Positions 29,471 through 37,537 of a DNA stretch of 60,444 nt are shown piece by piece. The translations under genes were made by a program, and so were the position numbers. This DNA comes from Spartinivicinus poritis. Lineage in GTDB: Bacteria; Pseudomonadota; Gammaproteobacteria; Pseudomonadales; Zooshikellaceae. The stretch spans positions 1-60,444 of the forward strand of contig NZ_JAPMOU010000034.1 of assembly GCF_028858535.1 (NCBI RefSeq), read 5' to 3'. The number at the start of each line of letters is the position of its first letter. The stretch's first letter is position 1. Below the pieces are notes generated by a model. It was not told the DNA's origin and made no database searches. It saw nothing but the letters and a program-made list of their open reading frames with translations.

Positions 29471-30049
29471 ATGAAAAGAATCATTATAGTATTATTAAGT
29501 AGTTTAATTTTTCTTCCTAATATAGGTTATAGTCACGAAATAGGCTTTGGTGGTGGTTTTGGTTCTGGCTTAACGCACCCAGTTCTTGGCTTTGATCATT
29601 TGTTAGCTATGTTGAGTGTAGGTATTTTAAGCGCTCAAATAGGAGGAACAGCTATTTGGGTAATTCCTTTAGCTTTTGTTAGCTTTATGCTCACTGGAGG
29701 AGTACTTGGTATAAAAGAGGTACCATTAATCTCTGTAGAGTTAGGCATAGCGTTTTCAGTACTTATTTTAGGTATTGTCCTTGCAGCTGACAAAAAAATT
29801 CCTTTTATAATAACAATGCTTTTTGTTGGCTTTTTTGCTATCTTTCATGGTCATGCCCATGGTACTGAAATGCCATTTTTAGCTGAACCCCAATTATATG
29901 CTTTAGGTTTTATAATAGGTACTGCTGGCATTCATATTATTGGAGTATTGATTGGCCTTAGTGCCACAAAAATAAAACATGGGCTCCAATTACTTCGCTA
30001 TATTGGAGCATCTATCGCAGGAATTGGCTTTCATCTTGTTATTTCTTAA
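29471..30049 (+). CDS. HupE/UreJ-family membrane protein
   Basis: 192 aa with a signal-like first helix and about six membrane segments. The opening HEIGFGGGFGSGLTHPVLGF, then DHLLAMLSVG, and later HGHAHGTEMP match HupE/UreJ proteins, which are linked to nickel or cobalt uptake next to hydrogenase or urease genes. Neither enzyme is present here; the neighbours are YHYH proteins and copper oxidases. A role in moving a metal ion across the membrane for them is possible. The conserved His-rich motifs are intact. Confidence 0.85.
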   Translation: MKRIIIVLLSSLIFLPNIGYSHEIGFGGGFGSGLTHPVLGFDHLLAMLSVGILSAQIGGTAIWVIPLAFVSFMLTGGVLGIKEVPLISVELGIAFSVLILGIVLAADKKIPFIITMLFVGFFAIFHGHAHGTEMPFLAEPQLYALGFIIGTAGIHIIGVLIGLSATKIKHGLQLLRYIGASIAGIGFHLVIS

Positions 30050-30073
30050 ACCTTATTACTTCTTAAGCACAAA

Positions 30074-31090
30074 GTGAGTATAACTTTGCCTTTTCAGAGT
30101 ACAAGTATAAAACCTATCTTCATGGGTTCTATCTTCTTAGGTTTATTGTTAGCTAACTCCTACTCTGCAAGTGCTGACAACTCATCACCTGCTATAAACA
30201 AGCACTTGCTTAGCTCAACTATAATCAACACTCCTTACATCAAGCAGGTCATCGTTATCCCATGTGTTCTAGAAAACGACAAACCCACTTTTTGTTACCA
30301 ACTCTCATTTAACAGTAATCCCATTGCAGATGGGCCTTACTGCCCCAAAACACTAGATGATACAGGAGGGTTATATAACTACGATGGCATAACAAACCCT
30401 GGCTTTCAGGTGCTTAAAAGAACATTTTTTGAATCTATGGAAAATGATGGATATGATATTGTAGATGACCAAGGCAATATCAGAATAAGTCCTCCTAAAA
30501 ATACTGGTAGTCAATTCAACTATTGTTTCGAAGCACAGCGAGATGATAGTTTAATCATTACTTATACTTTTCCCATCTTTCCCATTGATTTAGCAGTGCC
30601 ATCACCTAATAACACCGTGTTTGATATGGTCGGATTTACCTTAAACGGCATCCCTATTGAAGGCCCTGCACCTTCGGTCGTAAATGGAGCACCATTGCCA
30701 GATGGAGGTACTGGAGTAGCAGGTAATGTTCCAGCCATCGATCCATGTGGTGGACATGTGGACCCCTCCGGTTATTACCACTTTCATATGCAGCCTGAAA
30801 CAATAAACCATGTATTAAAGAATAATAATATTTATGATGTCTTTTGCTCCAATGTTACCCAAGATTCATATGCACTTCTTGGCTATGCAATGGATGGGTA
30901 TCCTCTTTATGCAGATAAAGACTTACCTGGTATGACACAAACTAAATATGATCAATGCAATGGACATTTTGGCCCTACTCTTGAATATCCTTTTGGTATT
31001 TATCACTATCATGCTTCTAATAAGTCAATTCCAAATACGCCACCTTGTTTAAAAGGTGCAACAGCAAAAAACTCTTTTTCTATTGAATAA
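30074..31090 (+). CDS. second YHYH-domain secreted protein
   Basis: 338 aa from a GTG start; the signal peptide ends near SYSASA. It is a paralogue of the protein at 28039 with the same order of motifs: CGGHVDPSGYYHFHMQPE, YAMDGYPLYAD, DQCNGHFGP and IYHYHAS. There are many shared segments in the N-terminal half (GPYCPKTLDDTGG). No strong Shine-Dalgarno is visible, and a start at the in-frame ATG 30122 is possible. Last gene of the operon, followed by a hairpin terminator. Confidence 0.85.
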   Translation: MSITLPFQSTSIKPIFMGSIFLGLLLANSYSASADNSSPAINKHLLSSTIINTPYIKQVIVIPCVLENDKPTFCYQLSFNSNPIADGPYCPKTLDDTGGLYNYDGITNPGFQVLKRTFFESMENDGYDIVDDQGNIRISPPKNTGSQFNYCFEAQRDDSLIITYTFPIFPIDLAVPSPNNTVFDMVGFTLNGIPIEGPAPSVVNGAPLPDGGTGVAGNVPAIDPCGGHVDPSGYYHFHMQPETINHVLKNNNIYDVFCSNVTQDSYALLGYAMDGYPLYADKDLPGMTQTKYDQCNGHFGPTLEYPFGIYHYHASNKSIPNTPPCLKGATAKNSFSIE

Positions 31091-31094
31091 AGTA

Positions 31095-31136
31095 AGGATA
31101 ACTCAACAGATGTTTACATTTCTATTGAGTTATCCT
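31095..31136. terminator. hairpin terminator after YHYH operon
   Basis: Perfect 12-bp inverted repeat, AGGATAACTCAA / TTGAGTTATCCT, with an 18-base loop, located four bases after the YHYH stop codon. It lies before the convergent gene ending at 31164. Probably acts in both directions. Confidence 0.7.
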
Positions 31137-31163
31137 ATTTAAGCTCATCAACTATCCAGATAA

Positions 31164-31733
31164 TTACTCACCTTCAATACCAACTGGTCTTTTAGAGAAA
31201 GTACCATCAGCCATACCTAAGTAAACTAATGTCTTAGGTGGATGTTTGGGTTTAGGCTTGGGATGAGGGTCTGCAGTTACATCATGGTCATCAGGTCTTG
31301 GCCGAGGCTTCTTCATAGGAGGCACAACTGTCACTATTTTATCAGCTCTTCCATCATTGGTTACATCAGCAAAGTTGAGGATTTTAGGTGCTTTCTTAGG
31401 CAGGTGCTTGTCACCGTGAAATACTCCTTTTTTACTAAATGTCCCATCGCCATAACCTAAAAAAGTGACTGAAACAGAGTGCCTAGGAGACCCCCAAGCA
31501 ACTTTATCAAGGCTACCATCACCATTCACATCGACAAATGCTTGTTGAGGTAAAGGTGGTGGTCTTTTTGGCTTTCTCTTTTTATCTTTAGGACCATTAG
31601 ACTGGTCAGAATCGTTGTATAAAGCCTGATCACCCACATACTGGTTATTAAGATTACTATTATCGGCAAATACAACACCAGCTATACATGATGATAAGAT
31701 TATCGCAAACGACTTTGTTAAAGTATCTTTCAT
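31164..31733 (-). CDS. secreted FG-GAP/VCBS-like repeat protein
   Basis: About 189 aa with a signal peptide (MKDTLTKSFAIILSSCIAGVVFA). It has two FG-GAP-like repeats, FVDVNGDGSLDKVAWG...FLGYGDGTFSKK and FADVTNDGRADKIVTV...YLGMADGTFSKR, each with a DxNxDG-type calcium site. Lysine/proline-rich linkers separate them. FG-GAP proteins usually form seven-bladed propellers; two repeats are too few for one, so it may oligomerise or be a reduced form. The ATG at 31733 has AGGA seven bases upstream. Next gene on this strand is the putative metallopeptidase. Confidence 0.72.
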   Translation of the reverse strand: MKDTLTKSFAIILSSCIAGVVFADNSNLNNQYVGDQALYNDSDQSNGPKDKKRKPKRPPPLPQQAFVDVNGDGSLDKVAWGSPRHSVSVTFLGYGDGTFSKKGVFHGDKHLPKKAPKILNFADVTNDGRADKIVTVVPPMKKPRPRPDDHDVTADPHPKPKPKHPPKTLVYLGMADGTFSKRPVGIEGE

Positions 31734-31856
31734 AATGTCATCCTTTACAAAAAATATCCATATAATATTTAAAGTTGTTTTATTACTACCCAAAAACTTC
31801 ATTTATAGCTATATTAGCTATAAAATTTATTTCTGAAAAAGAATGTTTTGATTTAC

Positions 31857-33143
31857 TTAAAATGGTGGCTCAAATGTGTCATCATCAGCCAAACAATTTT
31901 TATTCCCGCTCAACTGTACTGAATGACCAGTAATTTCTTCTATAGCTTTGATATTATTAGGCCTGTACAATAAGTCTAAAATTTCTTGATAATCTGTACC
32001 TAATATAGAAAAATTTTTTGCTAATTTGACATAGTAATGCAATCGAAGCCATTGAATCAAAATAAAGTCTCTGAAAAGCTTTTCTGATTTTATTTTATTA
32101 TAATAACTGAAGTGAGACTCTTTAGCTTGTCTCAAATAGAGTTGTAAATGATACATATAAGCCGCTGCACTATCCATAGCATTACTTGCACCATATCCTT
32201 CTACATATTCACCCACAACAGCTACACCAACTAACCCTGTCAGCCCTGCATTAAGTTCACTTAACACACCTTGCATTAAGTAACTGCCCTGGGTTCGATC
32301 GCGCAAATATAGATCATCCCATGGTTTCGTCACATTTGATTCTAATAAAGGAATAATTTCTCTACGTGGAAAACCACCATGAATAGGCACTTTCGGTTGC
32401 CAAAATCGGTTAACATATGCAGTTAATTTTTGTTCCCACTCTGTTCGGCTAGAATCAAGATCATACATATGAGTTTCTTCATGAATAGCAACCATTAAAG
32501 ATTCAGCCATTTTATTAAAGCTTGTTTTATTTACAAACTGAGAAAAATAAGGGTCGTTGGCTTGGGCTTTCACTAATTTAGCCCCGCTTTGCCAACGCCT
32601 TTCGTAAACGGATATAATAGTTTGCAACCAATTGTATCGATTAAATTTCTTTTTTAAATCAGTAATATCAACACCACCATTAATAACCTCTTCATAGCAA
32701 TATCCAGAGGTTCTAATTATAGGTATTTTTTTATTTGTATACTTACTTTGCATATTTATAAAATGAGCATTATGGTTAGCACTTTCAATTTTTAAATAGT
32801 ACAAACCTTTATCAGATATTGTGACTAAACAAATACTTTTATCATTACTAATTGCATATGAAGTACACTTTAGCTCATAGTCATCTTTCTCTTTGCTCAT
32901 AACTACATTAAAATTTTTGCTTTGCCCCACAAATGATAGGCTAGTCATGTTATAAGGTACTATCAGTCTATATATCTTATTTACTTTTACTCTTTTGAAG
33001 TCATTTAATAAATAAGCACTCTCTGAAAGAGTAATGGTATTATCTTTTTTTATATCTATCAATGATGATATTGCCTGACTACTAGACAAGACAAAGACAG
33101 CAAGCAGCACCACTTGCTGCGCTCTATTATATATTATTTTCAT
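31857..33143 (-). CDS. putative secreted zinc metallopeptidase (HEETH)
   Basis: 428 aa with a signal peptide (VVLLAVFVLSSSQAIS). Residues about 30-135 look like a beta-rich prepeptidase-type domain. Residues 150-430 are helical and hold AIHEETHMYDLD, an HExxH zinc motif (His221, Glu222, His225). A third ligand might be a Glu in VVGEYVEGYG, about 85 residues later. I do not recognise the family. It lies upstream of the FG-GAP-like gene on the same strand, beyond a 120-base gap. Confidence 0.6.
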   Translation of the reverse strand: MKIIYNRAQQVVLLAVFVLSSSQAISSLIDIKKDNTITLSESAYLLNDFKRVKVNKIYRLIVPYNMTSLSFVGQSKNFNVVMSKEKDDYELKCTSYAISNDKSICLVTISDKGLYYLKIESANHNAHFINMQSKYTNKKIPIIRTSGYCYEEVINGGVDITDLKKKFNRYNWLQTIISVYERRWQSGAKLVKAQANDPYFSQFVNKTSFNKMAESLMVAIHEETHMYDLDSSRTEWEQKLTAYVNRFWQPKVPIHGGFPRREIIPLLESNVTKPWDDLYLRDRTQGSYLMQGVLSELNAGLTGLVGVAVVGEYVEGYGASNAMDSAAAYMYHLQLYLRQAKESHFSYYNKIKSEKLFRDFILIQWLRLHYYVKLAKNFSILGTDYQEILDLLYRPNNIKAIEEITGHSVQLSGNKNCLADDDTFEPPF

Positions 33144-33684
33144 TGCAAATTATTCCTTTAAATCGAGTTCATTTCCTTATTCGGCCAATATGGATTATAG
33201 AAAACAAACAACACAAAGCGGAATCAGCAATAGCACATTTTTACTGTAAGCACTAATAATCTTAATTCAATTTTTTTACATAGAGGCATCTTCGAGAATT
33301 GAAATATAGTTATTTACCAATTATCAGAAAAGAAAATTTACACTAATTTACAATTAAGACCACAAATAAAACAACGCAATATTCGTACTCAACCATAGTC
33401 ATTAAATAATATATATTTTATGAAGACCTATACTTATAGATTCACGATATCCAGCCATAGTATGTATACAATAAAAAATACCTTTACTTAAGTTAGAGAA
33501 TTTTAGACATGTTTATTGCCTATACAATGTTTGTATATCCAATGTGAATAGGTTTCAGGACAAGCCAGTAGGTGAAAAGTTTTAATATCAGATTTATAGA
33601 AAGGATATCTACTGAAAAACTATCATTTTTAATGTTTAATGCTAGATTAATAAAGTAGTCTACCAAGCATTTCAGAGCAGTAAA
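33144..33684. other. 541-bp AT-rich gap
   Basis: Separates divergent genes at 33143 (minus) and 33685 (plus). No ORF, repeat or strong hairpin recognised; it presumably carries both promoters. Confidence 0.35.
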
Positions 33685-34113
33685 ATGAAAGTACTATTAA
33701 TCATTATTGGTATTCTTATATTAATAACTATTGCTTTAGCATCCTTCGGCTACTACTGGTGGAGCCGACACGGAGAACAATTTATAGCAGATACTCAAAA
33801 AGTTATGAATGAGGCTGGAGAATTTGCGAAAGAAGCTGATTCATTTGCCTGCCTTGACAAGGTTAATGAAATGATGGCTCATTGCGAGTCTATACAATGT
33901 ACTTTACATAACCGATTTTTTTTAAGTGAATGCCTAGCTATAGCAAAATATGATGTAAACTTTTGCCAAAATATTCCACCTGCAAGTGATTTCATAAAAG
34001 CAGCTGATTGGAAGCAGCAGCATTGTATAAAGCTTAATAAAAATGATACCTATTGTGAAGGTGTCATAGATGAAGCAATTATATTTTGTGACTCTAAAAG
34101 AGATTTACTATAA
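33685..34113 (+). CDS. membrane-anchored Cys-rich protein, unknown
   Basis: 142 aa. One N-terminal membrane helix (VLLIIIGILILITIALASF) is followed by a soluble domain with about nine Cys, several spaced in pairs (HCESIQC, QHCIK, YCEG). The topology suggests a periplasmic, disulfide-bonded helical domain anchored to the inner membrane. No known family recognised. The ribosome binding site is weak. It lies next to a diguanylate cyclase, with no evident link. Confidence 0.6.
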   Translation: MKVLLIIIGILILITIALASFGYYWWSRHGEQFIADTQKVMNEAGEFAKEADSFACLDKVNEMMAHCESIQCTLHNRFFLSECLAIAKYDVNFCQNIPPASDFIKAADWKQQHCIKLNKNDTYCEGVIDEAIIFCDSKRDLL

Positions 34114-34292
34114 CAAGCCTCAGTTTTATTTCATTTCCAACTTTATCCTTTCATTCTATAAAATATTCTTTCTTATCCAACATAAATTTTAAACAATTGT
34201 TATACTTTTTATAAAGAGTAAAAACAGCAAACCTTCAAAGCCTATTACGAAGAGTATACTAAGAGATTATTTGGTAAAGATATATTCATCTC

Positions 34293-35030
34293 ATGTTCAA
34301 TCAACTGAGTAAGCCATTTATTAGAGCATTTCAAGGGGCAGTATTAGCTACGGGGGCCCCATTAGGTTGGCTATTAATTCGCTATCTTCAAGATATTGAA
34401 ATCTGGACTGAGCTTGTAGAATATACAGGTGTTTACTTATATATGCTAGTGGGTACTACAGTTGCCTTTGCGTGTTTTGGTTGGTATGTTGGCCATAACG
34501 AAAGCTTATCTGATGAACTAGCGATTAGAGACCATTTAACTGGCCTTTATAATGTGCGTTATTTCCAGAATCGTCTAGTTGAAGAAGTAAACTCCTCTAA
34601 ACGACACCAAATCCCCCTATCCTTGATTATCTACGATATTGACCATTTTAAACAGATAAATGACCATTATGGTCATCCAGCAGGTGATAAAGTTTTAATT
34701 GCTATTTCTGAAATAGCACAAAAGAACCTGAGAAGTAGTGAAGTAATAGCACGGGTGGGTGGCGAAGAATTTGCTGTTCTACTACCTTTTTGCACTGAAG
34801 AACATGCAATACAAACTGCAGAACGCATTAGAGAAGCCGTAAGCAAGGTAATAGTTACAACAGATAACCAAACCCAAATCAGCCGAACCATCTCTTTGGG
34901 GGTAGCGTCATTACAACAAGGTGAAAATTGCGACTCATTATATCGTCGTGCAGACACAGCTCTATATGAAGCAAAAAATTCAGGAAGAGACAAAGTTGCT
35001 GTGAGCTCTGATAGTAAAATTTCGAATTAG
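34293..35030 (+). CDS. membrane-bound diguanylate cyclase (GGDEF)
   Basis: 245 aa with two N-terminal membrane helices (about 15-33 and 46-66) and a GGDEF domain from about 78. DHLTGLYNVRYFQNRL, YDIDHFKQINDHYGH and the active site RVGGEEF (156-160) are intact, so c-di-GMP synthesis is expected. The inhibitory I-site, usually RxxD, reads RSSE (147-150), so product feedback may be weakened. There is no sensory domain beyond the short membrane hairpin. Single gene. Confidence 0.9.
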   Translation: MFNQLSKPFIRAFQGAVLATGAPLGWLLIRYLQDIEIWTELVEYTGVYLYMLVGTTVAFACFGWYVGHNESLSDELAIRDHLTGLYNVRYFQNRLVEEVNSSKRHQIPLSLIIYDIDHFKQINDHYGHPAGDKVLIAISEIAQKNLRSSEVIARVGGEEFAVLLPFCTEEHAIQTAERIREAVSKVIVTTDNQTQISRTISLGVASLQQGENCDSLYRRADTALYEAKNSGRDKVAVSSDSKISN

Positions 35031-35088
35031 AGCCATCTTGGTATGGTTTTACTTGCCACAATACTTCATCAGATATCAGCAACTCAGG

Positions 35089-35319
35089 CTAACGCTTAGG
35101 AAGCTTAGGTTTATTATGTCGTAAGTGTGCTAGGTGTTGCCATACCCACCAGCGCATAGCTTCCCATTTTGCTCTGTCATGTATACTTTCATTAGGTAAA
35201 TGTGGAAACCAGTCTAAAGGAGCATATATATGCGTTCCATCATTTAAGTAGATATCGATATGATCAAAGTTCATTGTAACATGCTGAATCTTAACAAGAT
35301 TTTTTTGGTGGCCAGCCAT
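35089..35319 (-). CDS. DUF2442-like small protein
   Basis: 76 aa. The stretch DIYLNDGTHIYAPLDWFPHL followed by RAKWEAM matches the pattern of DUF2442 proteins, which often accompany toxin-antitoxin or DUF4160 genes. No such partner is next to it. A good GAGGG lies six bases before the ATG at 35319. It converges on the diguanylate cyclase gene. Confidence 0.65.
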   Translation of the reverse strand: MAGHQKNLVKIQHVTMNFDHIDIYLNDGTHIYAPLDWFPHLPNESIHDRAKWEAMRWWVWQHLAHLRHNKPKLPKR

Positions 35320-35485
35320 GTCACACCCTCTTACAGCAAACTAATATAGTGGAAACATGGATACAATAAGTATAGTGTTTACCAACCCTTTGTTGCCACT
35401 ATACTTCATTTTATAGAGCTATAAACTTTGTAAATAGCTTATAATAAAAGGCCACCTCTAATAGCTTAAACGATAAGGAAATCAC

Positions 35486-36103
35486 GTGTATAAAGCAGTC
35501 TTCTCTTCAATAACCTTCATTATCACAGTAATAATACTTACATTTAATTTATTTTTTTGGAGTATCCTTGAAAAAAGTACCTTATTTGGTACTACCACCC
35601 AATCACAATGGCTGAAGCTATTAACATTTAACCCTATGGAGTGGGCCGAAGCTTTTGGCTTACCTTTTTTATTATCAATTTTTTTTCACTCATCAGCAGA
35701 ACATTTGATATCAAACTTAATTATGCTACTTATTGTTTCTTCAATATGTGAAAAAAAACTAGGGAAAACAAATACATTATTGATATTTTTCTTAACACAT
35801 TTATCCTCACTGGCAATGATAGCAATATTTTATGAGTTTAATTTTTCAGAAAAACCTATAATCTTATCAGGATCATCAGCTGCAATTTTTGGAATGCTTG
35901 GTTTTTACCTTCTTAAAGAAAGAAAGTGGGTCATTTGTATAATTCTTTTCTGCTTTTTACTACTAAATCAAACCAATATAATTAGCTTATTTCCTTATAA
36001 GTATACTCTAATTGACCCACACCTAATAGGCTATTCTATAGGTATCATTAGTTCAATTTTGTTCTCAAAAACTATTTTAAGGTATATTGCTCTACTCAAG
36101 TAA
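35486..36103 (+). CDS. rhomboid-family intramembrane serine protease
   Basis: 205 aa with about six membrane helices. The rhomboid signature is present: HxxxN in AEHLISNLIML (His73, Asn77), the catalytic Ser in LSGSSAAIFGMLG (Ser131; the usual GxSG reads GSSA) and a late-helix His in DPHLIGYSIG (His179). It should cleave membrane-protein helices within the inner membrane. It starts at GTG 35486 with AAGGA seven bases upstream. Its 3' end overlaps the convergent PQQ-like gene by 12 bases. Confidence 0.82.
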   Translation: MYKAVFSSITFIITVIILTFNLFFWSILEKSTLFGTTTQSQWLKLLTFNPMEWAEAFGLPFLLSIFFHSSAEHLISNLIMLLIVSSICEKKLGKTNTLLIFFLTHLSSLAMIAIFYEFNFSEKPIILSGSSAAIFGMLGFYLLKERKWVICIILFCFLLLNQTNIISLFPYKYTLIDPHLIGYSIGIISSILFSKTILRYIALLK

Positions 36104-37537
36104 AAGCTTTCGCACATTACCTTCTATATCAACTGTTACCCAGTTTGACCCAACTGAAATGGCGCTGGCATAAGTTTTTTCCCACTGACCTTCTTCTACT
36201 GAAGGCAAGTAGTGATGGAGTAGTTTTCCTGTTGAAGGATTTAAAAACATTACCCCCTTATTAGCTGTCGTATAAGCTAAAATATTTGTCTCATAATCGT
36301 ATGAGACTGAGGTCATATGTTTACCAGTTAGTTCAGAGTCAAAACACCATTTTTTAGTTCTTTTTGAAGTATCTATACGGCATACTTGCCCAGATAGGTC
36401 ACTAAATATTATGTCTTCATTTAATACAAATGGTATTCCAATCACAGGGGATTTGTTTAATATACTGAACTGTGGTTCACCTGTTACTTTATCATAACAA
36501 TTCACACCACCTAATTTTGTTTCAAAATAAATTTCTCCCATAATAAAGCAAGCATATTCAGATGTTATTGCGGGTTCCATCCAACTGGATGCAGGTATTT
36601 CGTGCTTCCAGATCTCTTTTCCTGTCATAAATTCATAAGCAATCGCATAAGAACGGTGTTTTTGACTATCTCCTTTTTCTCTGCCTGTACCTACATAAAC
36701 AATACCGTCATCAACTCTGACGGCTGCATCCATATGACCGGGAGTTTGATGCCACACTTGCTTCATTGTGTGAGGATCAATTGCATGTATTCCATCACTT
36801 CCTGCAACGGCAAATAACAATGCTTGTCCTTGATACTTTCCAATAACAGGTTGCCCTTCTGTATGACCTTTTGTTGAATAAGGTGCTTCATGTTTACCCG
36901 TGGTTAAATTAATCTTATAAATACGCGCATGGTGCGTGTCATGAGTACCCTCACCTGCAAATAAGTATCCATTAAACACTATTGGAGAAGGCGTTACTAT
37001 AGTACCAATAAAAAACTTCCTTAATGTTTGGCCATTTTCAGTTGATAACTCATGAATATAGCCATCATCAGCTCCAAAAAATAGAGAATTGCCACTTAAA
37101 GCTCCTGTTCTAAAGGCTCCCATAGGCAACTTAATTTTCCATTGCTGTTTTATTGAGTTAAAAGATTTAGGAAGTAAATTTGACTCCTGAGATTTATTGG
37201 ACCGACTTAGTAATTCAGAATAATTCACTTCTCCTAATTGAATCGGCTGGTGTTGCTTATTAATAACCCATTCAAACGATGGTAAATTATGGACATATTG
37301 ATAACCTTTGTACCCCCCATAGATCAATATATTAACAACCAGTGCTACAAATAACACTTTTGGCTTTAATAAAATTTCAAGTAACTGTTTTGGCCCTTCA
37401 GTTTTTAGTTTTATTCCAAACAAGCCAGCAATAAATGCAGCAACAACGCTTATTGCAACACTTAATATTGTAAAAGGAATAAGTACTGTAGGAACAATAA
37501 GAGGTATATACTCTACACTATCATTAATGTAATTCAT
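36092..37537 (-). CDS. membrane-anchored PQQ-like beta-propeller protein
   Basis: 481 aa. Two N-terminal membrane helices (about 13-40 and 62-80) are followed by a large beta-propeller with repeated PQQ-type blades such as GALSGNSLFFGADDGYIHEL, DDGIVYVGTGREKG and FVLNEDIIFSDLSGQVCRID. No catalytic PQQ-dehydrogenase residues are obvious, so it is more likely a binding or scaffold propeller. Its start overlaps the last 14 bases of the upstream phosphotransferase-like gene, so the two are co-translated. Confidence 0.8.
   Translation of the reverse strand: MNYINDSVEYIPLIVPTVLIPFTILSVAISVVAAFIAGLFGIKLKTEGPKQLLEILLKPKVLFVALVVNILIYGGYKGYQYVHNLPSFEWVINKQHQPIQLGEVNYSELLSRSNKSQESNLLPKSFNSIKQQWKIKLPMGAFRTGALSGNSLFFGADDGYIHELSTENGQTLRKFFIGTIVTPSPIVFNGYLFAGEGTHDTHHARIYKINLTTGKHEAPYSTKGHTEGQPVIGKYQGQALLFAVAGSDGIHAIDPHTMKQVWHQTPGHMDAAVRVDDGIVYVGTGREKGDSQKHRSYAIAYEFMTGKEIWKHEIPASSWMEPAITSEYACFIMGEIYFETKLGGVNCYDKVTGEPQFSILNKSPVIGIPFVLNEDIIFSDLSGQVCRIDTSKRTKKWCFDSELTGKHMTSVSYDYETNILAYTTANKGVMFLNPSTGKLLHHYLPSVEEGQWEKTYASAISVGSNWVTVDIEGNVRKLLLE

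Noticed and set aside
29471-30049. Hydrogenase or urease locus suggested by HupE/UreJ
   Set aside because: No hydrogenase, urease or nickel-insertion gene is present in the window.
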